From NCBI RefSeq assembly GCF_000612665.1, contig NZ_HG942065.1:1-64000 (forward strand): DNA of 64,000 nt, read 5' to 3'. Of this stretch, positions 57,259 to 64,000 are shown in pieces. The notes below the pieces were generated by a model, which saw only the letters and a program-made list of their open reading frames with translations, was not told the DNA's origin and made no database searches. This DNA is from Neobacillus dielmonensis (lineage in GTDB: Bacteria > Bacillota > Bacilli > Bacillales > Cytobacillaceae). The first letter of the stretch is position 1. Each line of letters begins with the position of its first letter. The position numbers and the translations under genes were made by a program.

Positions 57259-57573
57259 ATGTTTGTATTCGTATTACTGATCGCTATTTCCTTTGCTTTC
57301 TATATATTTTATAAAACCAAATACTTCCGAAGCAATCGTCCGGTTGAAAAGAAATGGCTTTCAGCTAAAGGCAATATTGCTTTAGGGCTGTTTGTCTGCT
57401 TATTCGGAGTTAACCATTTGGTGTTTATTTCCGAAACAGCTGTCAGCTATCTTGTCGCTGCCATTTTCACCCTATATGGCGCTTATTTCAGCTGGGTTGG
57501 GGTGAAAAAGTATAAACACTACCTTCCTTTTGCAATAGAGGAAGCAAAGATGACCGATGATGCTTCGGTATAA
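57259..57573 (+). CDS. ytpI: YtpI-family membrane protein
   Basis: 104-aa membrane protein with three spans (about 1-17, 38-58, 62-82). The ATG at 57259 has TTGGAGGAACGGGAC upstream. RPVEKKWLSAKGNIALGLF and GAYFSWVGVKKYKHYLP match YtpI. Function unknown; divergent from nrnA, convergent with ytoI. Confidence 0.87.
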   Translation: MFVFVLLIAISFAFYIFYKTKYFRSNRPVEKKWLSAKGNIALGLFVCLFGVNHLVFISETAVSYLVAAIFTLYGAYFSWVGVKKYKHYLPFAIEEAKMTDDASV

Positions 57574-57609
57574 TCGATCAGCCTTACCTAATTCTAGCAT
57601 AAATATTCT

Positions 57610-57645
57610 AGCCGCTCCTCATTCGAGAAGCGGCTTTTTATTTTT
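57610..57645 (+). terminator. Rho-independent terminator after ytpI
   Basis: Stem AGCCGCT ... AGCGGCT followed by TTTTATTTTT. Confidence 0.85.
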
Positions 57646-57681
57646 CCTCTGCAAATCTGTTATGGAGCCAGCCGTACCGTT

Positions 57682-58998
57682 CTACCTGTCAATCAACTGG
57701 CAGGTCATCATGGCCTTCCCAACCAGTAATCCATCATTGAATACTTCCACGTCTACCTTTCCGAACTTCCTGCCTACTTCAAGGATACGCGGAACAATCT
57801 CAATGGTCGTTTCCATCTGGACCGGTTTAATAAAGTAAATGGACATGCTTTCTACTACAAGGTCACCCTTTTTATAGCTCCGCAAGACCCGATTTGCCGC
57901 CTCAGAGACAATCGTGGTAAAAACCCCATAAGAAATAGTTCCGAGATGGTTCGTCATTTGTGGAGTGACTTCTAGGGTAAAGACATCTTCCCCTTTTGGT
58001 TTGCCCTGAAGCAATGTCATTTGATTGGTAACAATATCATCTAACGTTTCGCCTACCTGCGGCTGTCTTTGGTTCATTTGCAGCGCTTTTAATACATCCT
58101 GACGGCTGATGATCCCTTCTAACCGATTGGAGTCGTCAGCGACGGGAAGTACTTCAATCCCTTCCCAAACCATCATATGGGCAGTGGAAGCAACACTGGT
58201 TTTTCCTGTGACAGTCATTGGCTGTTTGGTCATAATTTTATCTATGGATGTATTAGGGTCCTGTCCCAAGACATCTTTACTCGTCACAATCCCTTGAATT
58301 TTCATATTTTGGTCAACAACCGGGTACCGACTGTGTCCCGTTTGCTCATTGTATTCATGCCAGGTCGATAGTTTGTCAGTCGTTTTCAGGTAATAAGTCT
58401 CTTGGATTGGCGTCAAGATATCTTCCACCAAGATGATTTCCTTTTTAATTAACTGATCGTAAATCGCCCGATTAATCATGGTTGCAACCGTAAACGTATC
58501 ATAACTGGAGGATATGATTGGCAGTTCTAATTGGTCCGCCAATTTTTTCACTTGGTCATCTGTATCAAAACCCCCAGTTATGAGAACCGCTGCCCCGGCT
58601 TTTAAGGCAAGTTCATGTGCCTGTGTCCGGTTACCGACAATCAGCAGGCTACCTGCATCCGTATAGCGCATCATTGCCTCTAATTTCATGGCACCAATGA
58701 CAAATTTATTTAACGTCTTATGAAGTCCCGTTCTTCCGCCTAAAACCTGGCCATCCACAATATTGACCACTTCTGCAAATGTAAGCTTTTCGATGTTTTC
58801 CTTTTTCTTACGCTCAATCCGAATGGTTCCTACCCGTTCTATGGTGCTGACATAGCCCTTATTTTCCGCTTCTTTAATGGCACGATAAGCTGTGCCTTCA
58901 CTAACGTTCATCGCCTTGGCGATTTGCCTTACCGAAATTTTTTCTCCTATCGGCAGGCCATCAATATATTGCAAAATTTGTTCATGTTTCGTTGCCAA
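57682..58998 (-). CDS. ytoI: Four-domain regulator YtoI (HTH-DRTGG-CBS-CBS-hotdog)
   Basis: 438 aa. An N-terminal winged helix (about 1-65, SVRQIAKAMNVSEGTAYRAIKEAE), a DRTGG domain (about 70-180, VDGQVLGGRTGL), two CBS domains (about 190-310) and a C-terminal hotdog thioesterase-like domain (about 325-438, NHLGTISYGVFTTIVSEAANR). The mix suggests a transcription factor sensing adenine nucleotides and perhaps acyl-CoA. Start: TTG at 58998 aligned with B. subtilis YtoI and following AAAGGGTGAAGG; GTG at 59007 is possible. Confidence 0.9.
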   Translation of the reverse strand: MATKHEQILQYIDGLPIGEKISVRQIAKAMNVSEGTAYRAIKEAENKGYVSTIERVGTIRIERKKKENIEKLTFAEVVNIVDGQVLGGRTGLHKTLNKFVIGAMKLEAMMRYTDAGSLLIVGNRTQAHELALKAGAAVLITGGFDTDDQVKKLADQLELPIISSSYDTFTVATMINRAIYDQLIKKEIILVEDILTPIQETYYLKTTDKLSTWHEYNEQTGHSRYPVVDQNMKIQGIVTSKDVLGQDPNTSIDKIMTKQPMTVTGKTSVASTAHMMVWEGIEVLPVADDSNRLEGIISRQDVLKALQMNQRQPQVGETLDDIVTNQMTLLQGKPKGEDVFTLEVTPQMTNHLGTISYGVFTTIVSEAANRVLRSYKKGDLVVESMSIYFIKPVQMETTIEIVPRILEVGRKFGKVDVEVFNDGLLVGKAMMTCQLIDR

Positions 58999-59114
58999 GA
59001 CCTTCACCCTTTATAAAATGACTTCCAATCTTTCCAGTCTAAGATTGGACCTTACTGTTATTATAAAGTGTTGAAAGCCTTGATTCAATTAAGTTTGTCA
59101 CATATTGCAGCCAT

Positions 59115-59351
59115 TTAGTGCAGCGAACGGGCTCTTTTTCTTAATTTTTCCGTTCTTGGCTTCTGGTTTTTCTGCTTTGGGGAATAAAGCAAAGCAGTGA
59201 GGTTGCCTGCAACCACAATCAGCGCAAAGGCAAGCCACGATAATGAAAAGACCCCCTGCATCCCTTCAGCCGCAACTGATAATCTCGGCACAGCCAAGTA
59301 GAGCAGAAAGCCGCTAAGTAAAAGACAAAGTAAATATCGGTTTTTTTTCAA
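59115..59351 (-). CDS. Small membrane protein, two spans (YtkK-position)
   Basis: 78 aa with two hydrophobic spans (about 5-27 and 34-56) and a basic C-terminal tail (KQKNQKPRTEKLRKRARS). TTG start with AAGGGAGGAAAATTAG upstream. The N-terminus could also be read as a signal peptide, but the second span argues for a membrane protein. No family recognised. Confidence 0.72.
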   Translation of the reverse strand: MKKNRYLLCLLLSGFLLYLAVPRLSVAAEGMQGVFSLSWLAFALIVVAGNLTALLYSPKQKNQKPRTEKLRKRARSLH

Positions 59352-59430
59352 CTAATTTTCCTCCCTTATAAACCTGCTTGTTTCATTTCTATGCATAATG
59401 GGAGAAAAAAAGCATGTCTAAATGGAAAAA

Positions 59431-60108
59431 TTACAGTTCGATACTTTCCCCTGGCTCTAAAACTCTACCATTATTGGCCGCCAGCATTTCCACAAATCGG
59501 TGAGGGTCCTGTTTAATTGGTGGGAACGTATTGTAATGGATCGGAACAACCGTTTTGGCCTGCAATAATTCGGCGGCATAGGCGGCATCTTCAGGCCCCA
59601 TTGTAAAGTTATCGCCAATTGGCAGGAATGCCAAATCAATCGGATGGCGATCACCAATCAATTTCATATCGGAGAAAAGACCTGTATCACCAGCATGATA
59701 GACGGTTTTTCCTTCATTCATCAACAGGATTCCTGCAGGCATGCCGCAATAAATGATTTGGTCTCCTTCCACATACCCTGAACCGTGAAAGGCTTGGGTC
59801 AATTTCACCCTGCCAAACTCAAATTGATAAGAGCCGCCGATATGCATAGCATGGGTTTTGACTCCCTTAAAACTTAAGAAGGCACATAAATCAGCATTGG
59901 CAATCACCAAGGAATCATTGCGCTTTGCTAATTCAACCGTATCACCGACATGATCCCCATGTCCATGTGTTAATATAATCACATCTGGTTTAACGTCCTC
60001 TGTCTTTAAATCCGTTAATCCATTGCCTGTAATAAATGGGTCAATGATAATTGTTTTTCCTCCAGTAAAAATTTGCACAACAGAATGTCCATGATAAGAA
60101 ATTCGCAT
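59431..60108 (-). CDS. ytkL: UPF0173 metal-dependent hydrolase YtkL
   Basis: 225-aa metallo-beta-lactamase-fold protein. Zinc ligands in [10 protein letters not shown] (about 48-57), [17 protein letters not shown] (about 139-149) and VPIHYNTFP (about 193-201). The family's natural substrate is unknown. GGAAAGGGGAGTAACAAG precedes the ATG. Confidence 0.92.
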   Translation of the reverse strand: MRISYHGHSVVQIFTGGKTIIIDPFITGNGLTDLKTEDVKPDVIILTHGHGDHVGDTVELAKRNDSLVIANADLCAFLSFKGVKTHAMHIGGSYQFEFGRVKLTQAFHGSGYVEGDQIIYCGMPAGILLMNEGKTVYHAGDTGLFSDMKLIGDRHPIDLAFLPIGDNFTMGPEDAAYAAELLQAKTVVPIHYNTFPPIKQDPHRFVEMLAANNGRVLEPGESIEL

Positions 60109-60279
60109 CTTGTTACTCCCCTTTCCTCAAATATCTTACTATTTCCATAAAAACTTTAGTTTTCCTTCCCATTTATACCCATAACATTAAAGTTTTAGCA
60201 CATGATAATCGAGATAGTTTACATCACAAAATAATATTGCTACTCTCAAATAAGAGATTGATTTTTAGGAGGAACGAAC

Positions 60280-61380
60280 ATGAATCAGCGTATTGAAAAA
60301 CTACAAACATGGATGAGGGATCATGATGTAGAGGTAAGCTTTGTTACTTCTTCAGAAAATGTCTTTTATTTAAGCGGTTATTATACGGACCCTCATGAAC
60401 GATTGCTAGCCCTTGCTGTATTTCAAGAGCAGGAACCCTTTCTAGTGTTGCCTTCGATGGAAGTGCATGATGCTAAGAATTCCGGTTGGGAACATGAAAT
60501 TATCGGCTTTAGTGATATTGATAACCCTTGGGACTTAGTGGAAAAGGCGATTCAGCAAAGAATAAAGAAGGTTTCTAAAGCAGCCATTGAAAAAGAGCAC
60601 ATGAATGTTGAGCGATACGAACAGTTATTAGGCCTATTTCCTCATGCTGTTTTCGTTTCGGCAGAAGAAAAATTAAGAATGCTTCGGATGATCAAGGATG
60701 AAAAAGAAATAGCTACCATCCAAGAGGCATGTGCCTTAGCCGATTATGCAATAGAGTTTGGGGCCAGCGAACTGAAGGAAGGAAAGACCGAATTGGAGGT
60801 TCTCAATGCTTTGGAATATGCCCTTAAGCAAAAAGGAGTAACCGAAATGTCTTTTTCCACCATGGTGTTGTCCGGAGCGAATGCCGCATCTCCGCATGGC
60901 AATCCTGGTACGACTAGAATTCAAAAGGGCGATTTGGTTTTATTCGACTTAGGGGTGGTTGTGGACCGTTATTGTTCCGACATCACCAGAACGGTGGCTT
61001 TTGGAGATATTAATGACAAGCAGAAAGAGATCTATGATACGGTATTAAAAGCGCAATTAGCTGCATTAGAGGCTAGCAAACCTGGTGTTACGGCTGCAGA
61101 AATTGACCTTACCGCCCGTAGAATAATTGCGGATGCCGGATACGGTGAATATTTCCCGCATCGTTTGGGTCACGGTCTGGGAATCAGTATCCATGAGTAC
61201 CCATCCTTAACTGAAACAAACCCCCTTGTGATGGAAACGGGAATGGTGTTCACTATCGAACCGGGCATATACGTCCCTAATGTAGCAGGTGTACGGATTG
61301 AAGATGATGTACTGATTACATCAGACGGTGCTGTGGCACTAACCAAGTATCCAAAAGAACTGCAGATCATAAAGAATTAA
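60280..61380 (+). CDS. M24 family Xaa-Pro dipeptidase/aminopeptidase
   Basis: 366 aa. Creatinase-like N-terminal domain (1-125) and pita-bread catalytic domain. Five metal ligands are visible: Asp in LFDLGVVVD, Asp in YCSDITRTVAFG, His in GHGLGISIHEYPS, Glu in TIEPGIYVP and Glu in GVRIEDDVLIT. It removes or splits N-terminal X-Pro bonds; peptidase versus dipeptidase use cannot be fixed from sequence. TTAGGAGGAACGAAC precedes the ATG. Monocistronic, followed by a structured region. Confidence 0.92.
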   Translation: MNQRIEKLQTWMRDHDVEVSFVTSSENVFYLSGYYTDPHERLLALAVFQEQEPFLVLPSMEVHDAKNSGWEHEIIGFSDIDNPWDLVEKAIQQRIKKVSKAAIEKEHMNVERYEQLLGLFPHAVFVSAEEKLRMLRMIKDEKEIATIQEACALADYAIEFGASELKEGKTELEVLNALEYALKQKGVTEMSFSTMVLSGANAASPHGNPGTTRIQKGDLVLFDLGVVVDRYCSDITRTVAFGDINDKQKEIYDTVLKAQLAALEASKPGVTAAEIDLTARRIIADAGYGEYFPHRLGHGLGISIHEYPSLTETNPLVMETGMVFTIEPGIYVPNVAGVRIEDDVLITSDGAVALTKYPKELQIIKN

Positions 61381-61488
61381 ACAGGAAATTATTCACATTG
61401 AATTATTGAGACAGATGCGATATTATAATTCTACAAGCTGCATTGTTCGTAACCATAATAAAGTTTTAACCTTTAGACTGTAATAGGG

Positions 61489-61670
61489 AGTTTTAATTGA
61501 AGCAGGAATGACAGGCCTCTGTCTATACGACATGGAGGACACGCAGGAGAGCTTCTGCGAACACCCACTTTGAGGAGTGGTGGTTTAAAACTTTCTTATA
61601 TTAAATTACGGCAATTGCGGCTGTACATAAAGAAAACACCAGCACCCTAGTAAGGGGCTGGTGTTTTTTT
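61489..61670 (+). ncRNA. Candidate structured non-coding RNA
   Basis: An 8-bp closing stem AGTTTTAA (61489-61496) / TTAAAACT (61585-61592) encloses three hairpins: CCTCTGTC/GACA-GAGG (61516-61538), CGCAG/CTGCG (61542-61559) and CACC(C)ACT/AGTGGTG (61562-61582). A strong terminator follows at 61635-61670. No reading frame with a ribosome binding site fits. A TATAAT-like box is near 61424-61431. I cannot match it to a known riboswitch or to 6S RNA. It could be an independent sRNA or the 3' region of the peptidase transcript. Confidence 0.55.
61635..61670 (+). terminator. Rho-independent terminator after the peptidase/RNA region
   Basis: ACACCAGC ... GCTGGTGT (61636-61643 and 61657-61664) followed by seven T. 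Confidence 0.92.
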
Positions 61671-61678
61671 GCCTTCAT

Positions 61679-61747
61679 GGTTGTTTGGAGCCTTTCTAAC
61701 TCCCCTAACTGTTCCTTTTCTGCTTCCTCGGTCGTTTGGGGCTTTCA
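61679..61747. repeat. 51-bp direct repeat, partial second copy
   Basis: GGTTGTTTGGAGCCTTTC at 61679 recurs as GGTCGTTTGGGGCTTTC at 61730, 51 bp later (17 codons). On the minus strand one frame reads a Lys/Arg/Pro-rich peptide with two KAPN motifs and ends inside the terminator, but without a ribosome binding site. It may be a remnant of a longer tandem array. Confidence 0.5.
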
Positions 61748-61756
61748 CCAATTTAA

Positions 61757-61797
61757 CTCAACAAAAGAACAACCTTGCCATTTAAACGACAAGGCTG
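61757..61797 (-). terminator. Terminator-like hairpin downstream of the Gly/Phe-rich protein gene
   Basis: Minus-strand CAGCCTTG ... CAAGGTTG (61790-61797 and 61770-61777) followed by TTCTTTTGTT, 95 bases after the stop codon of the gene at 61892. Confidence 0.65.
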
Positions 61798-61891
61798 CTG
61801 TTCGGTTTTAGTATTAAAGGGATTTCCATAATAACAGTACCCACTTGAAATTCTGGATTCACAACTCTCTCCTACATTACAAATTTACTTT

Positions 61892-62113
61892 TTAATAGAA
61901 GAAAGGGAAGCCGCCAAAGAACGGGTAGCCAAATCCAAAGCCAAATGGCACTCCGAAGCCAAAGCCCCACGGACGGAAGCCAAAGCCACCAAATCCCCAC
62001 AATCTGGAGTCATTTCCTACATATGGGTTAGATTGTTCATAGGGCACATATCCCGGATTATACATGGATGGATCATAGGACACATATCCTGGGTTATACA
62101 TGTTATAGTTCAT
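61892..62113 (-). CDS. Tyr/Gly/Phe-rich repeat protein, possibly spore coat
   Basis: 73 aa of strongly biased composition. The N-terminal half is a duplication: MYNPGYVSYDPS and MYNPGYVPYEQS. The C-terminal half (about 38-73) is a Gly-Phe-Pro-rich run (GFGGFGFRPWGFGFG). GAGGAGGAAAAGAG gives a strong ribosome binding site before the ATG. The composition resembles small tyrosine- and glycine-rich spore coat or exosporium proteins, but I recognise no named family. No clear sporulation promoter could be fixed. Confidence 0.72.
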   Translation of the reverse strand: MNYNMYNPGYVSYDPSMYNPGYVPYEQSNPYVGNDSRLWGFGGFGFRPWGFGFGVPFGFGFGYPFFGGFPFFY

Positions 62114-62214
62114 CTCTTTTCCTCCTCAAACATGATTCTTAATCACTAAAGAATATGCATCACAGTTATGAAACTCTTGGGTATATGCCCTTCAATGATA
62201 GATATCCAATAAAC

Positions 62215-62247
62215 AAAAAAAGAACTGCCCATAAAAGACAGTCCATT
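62215..62247 (-). terminator. Rho-independent terminator after the 54-aa gene
   Basis: Minus-strand GGACTGTC ... GGGCAGTTC followed by seven T, just downstream of the stop codon at 62268. Confidence 0.75.
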
Positions 62248-62267
62248 GTGATATAAGCATTACCTTG

Positions 62268-62432
62268 TCAATCGGCTCCGTCAGCAGTTGCTTCAATCCC
62301 TCCCTGGAGTTGGGGCGCCGTACCCTGGTCAATGAATCCAAGATTATAGGAATTCATAATTTGGTCACTCACTTCTTTTGTACCCCTTTCATCAAAATCA
62401 AACGTATACTTCCGTTTCGGGTCATCCATCAT
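62268..62432 (-). CDS. Small acidic protein (54 aa), unrecognised
   Basis: A 54-codon frame with ATG at 62432 (a second ATG follows at 62429) and TGA at 62268. TTAAAAGGAGAAGAT is a strong ribosome binding site. The product starts MMDDPKRKYTFDFDERG, then EVSDQIMNSYNLGFIDQG, and ends acidic (TADGAD). It is soluble and probably partly helical. It faintly recalls short Bacillus DUF4025/YozQ-type proteins, but I am not sure. A terminator follows the stop codon. Confidence 0.7.
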   Translation of the reverse strand: MMDDPKRKYTFDFDERGTKEVSDQIMNSYNLGFIDQGTAPQLQGGIEATADGAD

Positions 62433-62533
62433 ATCTTCTCCTTTTAATGTATGTCTACCCCCTTATTGTTCGAAAAGTTGCAACATCCATACACTGTTAA
62501 ATATTGTATAATCAAAGTGAGGAGATGATAATC

Positions 62534-62986
62534 ATGGGACTTAAATATCAAAATATTTTAGTCGCTATTGATGGTTCCAAAGAAGCAGATTGGGCATTTA
62601 AGAAGGCAATTGAAGTAGCTAAAAGGAACAATTCCAAAATGCTGTTAGTACATGTTGTTGATACCCGTTCCTTCGCATTAATTGAAGCATATGACACAGT
62701 AATTGGTGATAGGGCAGAAAAACTTGCAAAAGATATGCTAGAAGGGTACGTTAAACAAGCGGTTGAAGCAGGCTTACCGAATGTACAATACGAAATCGAG
62801 TTTGGCTCTCCGAAAATTAAGATACCTAGAGAAATAGCAAAAAAACATCACGTTGATTTAATTATTTGCGGAGCAACTGGCATGAATGCTGTAGAACGGT
62901 TCTTTATCGGCAGTGTCTCCGAGCATATTGTCCGCTACGCTCCTTGTGATGTTTTAGTCATCCGAACAGAAAAAGATTTATCATAA
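62534..62986 (+). CDS. Universal stress protein (UspA family)
   Basis: 150 aa, single Usp domain. N-terminal ILVAIDGSKEADWAFKKAI and the C-terminal ATP-binding loop GATGMNAVERFFIGSVSEHIVRYAPCDVLVIR (G-2x-G-9x-G-S pattern) indicate an ATP-binding member. The ATG at 62534 has GAGGAGATGATAATC upstream; a longer frame from 62504 is rejected. A TATAAT box is at about 62507-62512. Role in stress survival is inferred from the family. Confidence 0.92.
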   Translation: MGLKYQNILVAIDGSKEADWAFKKAIEVAKRNNSKMLLVHVVDTRSFALIEAYDTVIGDRAEKLAKDMLEGYVKQAVEAGLPNVQYEIEFGSPKIKIPREIAKKHHVDLIICGATGMNAVERFFIGSVSEHIVRYAPCDVLVIRTEKDLS

Positions 62987-62998
62987 TTCAAATGGTTA

Positions 62999-63030
62999 AA
63001 GCGCGAATCCTTAAAAGGAATCGCGCTTCT
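62999..63030 (+). terminator. Rho-independent terminator after usp
   Basis: AAGCGCGA ... TCGCGCTT with a T-rich tail (TCTTATTTT). Confidence 0.8.
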
Positions 63031-63105
63031 TATTTTGGTCAAATTACTTGTCGTGAATAATAGGTCGTTGTATAGTAAATGAAAGTATTACCCTTGGAGG
63101 TTGCC

Positions 63106-63423
63106 ATGAAAGAGAATTTTGTTTTTGATCAGCGGCTGGGCATTTATATACCCGATTTAATAAAAGTTTGGGATGATTATACAAAAGAAGACCAAGAAGA
63201 AATTCTTTATCAGTGGGAAAAAGTCCGCGGTTCCATCCCCGACCGGATCATCGATCTAGAACGAGAAATAAATCATAAACAGGCAGCGCTTTCCAACGAA
63301 GGGAATTTTGAACGTTCCTGTCAGTTAAACAGTGAGATTGCAGACTTAGCCTCGATCATCAATGATTTGTGGCTTTGGTATCGAGCAGACCAAAGCCTTT
63401 CAACATCCAAAACCCACCATTAG
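63106..63423 (+). CDS. Uncharacterised protein with UVR-like helical motif
   Basis: 105-aa soluble, mostly helical protein. The ATG at 63106 follows TTGGAGGTTGCC; an earlier ATG at 63079 has no ribosome binding site. The segment KQAALSNEGNFERSCQLN then SEIADLASIIND resembles the UvrB/UvrC-type coiled hairpin, suggesting a protein-interaction helix pair. I do not recognise the family. A short hairpin (GGGCTG...CAGCCC) follows and may terminate it and moaB. Confidence 0.75.
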   Translation: MKENFVFDQRLGIYIPDLIKVWDDYTKEDQEEILYQWEKVRGSIPDRIIDLEREINHKQAALSNEGNFERSCQLNSEIADLASIINDLWLWYRADQSLSTSKTHH

Positions 63424-63452
63424 AAAAGGGCTGCTAGACAGCCCTTCCCAGC

Positions 63453-63968
63453 TTATAAATCTTTTTTTAATTCCCTAACGACATGTCCCAACTCCGGCAA
63501 AATAATCTTCGTCATCGCCAGCCTCACAGCGCCTGAAGAGCCAGGAGTTGAAAATACAGCTTTATTGTTTACCACTCCAGCAATCGCTCTAGACAATATG
63601 GCAGCAGAACCGATATCCTCTTGATAGCTTAGGATTCGGAATATTTCCCCGAACCCAGGCATTTCCTTATCCAGTAGGCTTTGTACTGTCTCGATAGTCA
63701 CATCGCGTTTAGCAATACCAGTTCCGCCATTAGTTAGGATAATATCAATATCCTCACATTCGGTCCCTTTTACTATTTCCGCTTTAATGGGGGCGGCTTC
63801 ATCCTTCACAATGCAATAGTCAACAACCCGGTGTCCGGCCTGTGTTAACAGCTCTATCATCAGTTGTCCACTTTTGTCAGTGCTTTTATCTCTTGTATCA
63901 CTGACCGTAATCACTTTGCAATTTACTGCCTTAGGGGCTTGCATTTTATGCTCCGTTGTACTCATCAT
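63453..63968 (-). CDS. moaB: Molybdenum cofactor biosynthesis protein MoaB
   Basis: MoaB/MogA-type protein (171 aa) of molybdopterin synthesis, which adenylylates molybdopterin in related enzymes. Motifs VITVSDTRDKSTDKSG, IILTNGGTGIAKRDVTIE and FSTPGSSGAVRLAMTKII are intact. GAGGAGTAACATG precedes the ATG. In B. subtilis it neighbours argG, which would lie just outside the window. Confidence 0.93.
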   Translation of the reverse strand: MMSTTEHKMQAPKAVNCKVITVSDTRDKSTDKSGQLMIELLTQAGHRVVDYCIVKDEAAPIKAEIVKGTECEDIDIILTNGGTGIAKRDVTIETVQSLLDKEMPGFGEIFRILSYQEDIGSAAILSRAIAGVVNNKAVFSTPGSSGAVRLAMTKIILPELGHVVRELKKDL

Positions 63969-64000
63969 GTTACTCCTCTTTTGCTTTTAGATAACGCAGT

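Noticed and set aside
61489-61592. 6S RNA or glycine/T-box riboswitch in this interval
   Set aside because: No long bubble between two extended stems as in 6S RNA and no conserved riboswitch core could be seen; left as an unclassified candidate RNA.

Overview
The window is chromosomal core DNA from an endospore-forming member of the Bacillaceae. Gene order follows the etfA to moaB arc of Bacillus subtilis very closely (etfAB-fadB-fadR-lcfA, mutS2-polX-cvpA-zapA, rnhC, pheST, rplT-rpmI-infC, thrS, ytxC-dnaI-dnaB-nrdR, gapB, coaE-ytaF-mutM-polA-phoRP, mdh-icd-citZ, ytvI, pyk-pfkA-accAD, malic enzyme, dnaE, ytrHI, nrnA, ytpI, ytoI, ytkL, moaB). Sporulation genes (sspI, ytaF, ytvI, ytrH, ytrI) confirm a spore former. 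Several B. subtilis neighbours are missing (speD next to gapB, fxsA next to pyk), and there are additions: a NERD-domain gene, a dimeric dUTPase, and a FadR-type GntR gene between malic enzyme and accD. The genus is probably a Bacillus relative such as Neobacillus or Mesobacillus; this is inference from gene order and protein resemblance only.

Layout. 1-6 kb: fatty-acid beta-oxidation (lcfA, fadR, fadB, etfB, etfA) with a FadR operator at the fadR promoter. 5.5-12.5 kb: a small membrane peptide gene, yshE, DNA repair (mutS2, polX), cell division (cvpA, zapA), then rnhC and a pterin dehydratase. 12.5-20 kb: NERD gene, pheST with a T-box, an rRNA methyltransferase, sspI, an M42 peptidase. 20-29 kb: dUTPase, ysdA, the infC operon with its leader, thrS with a T-box, replication initiation (dnaB, dnaI) and nrdR. 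29-38.4 kb: gluconeogenic gapB with CcpN sites, coaE, ytaF, mutM, polA, phoPR. 38.5-51.6 kb: central carbon metabolism (mdh, icd, citZ, pyk, pfkA) and lipid supply (accA, accD, malic enzyme, GntR). 51.6-64 kb: dnaE, sporulation genes ytrH/ytrI, nanoRNase, regulators, hydrolases, a candidate structured RNA, small spore-former proteins, a universal stress protein and moaB.

Most coding sequence is ordinary; the unusual signal is between the genes. (1) Two separate arrays of five TTTGCGAA cores spaced exactly 21 bp apart, both between convergent genes; one supplies the C-terminal tail of the NERD protein. (2) A GC-rich, MITE-like hairpin element inserted in the thrS leader between T-box terminator and ribosome binding site, with inverted ends, an 8-bp target duplication and an internal 77-bp tandem duplication; two relatives lie at 30.9 and 44.4 kb, one collapsed to a bare hairpin. 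(3) A candidate three-hairpin RNA with its own terminator after the M24 peptidase gene. (4) Matching 13-17 bp palindromes before accD and before the malic enzyme-gntR operon, suggesting a small regulon for malonyl-CoA and NADPH supply. (5) Two tiny genes (29 and 54 codons) with strong ribosome binding sites.
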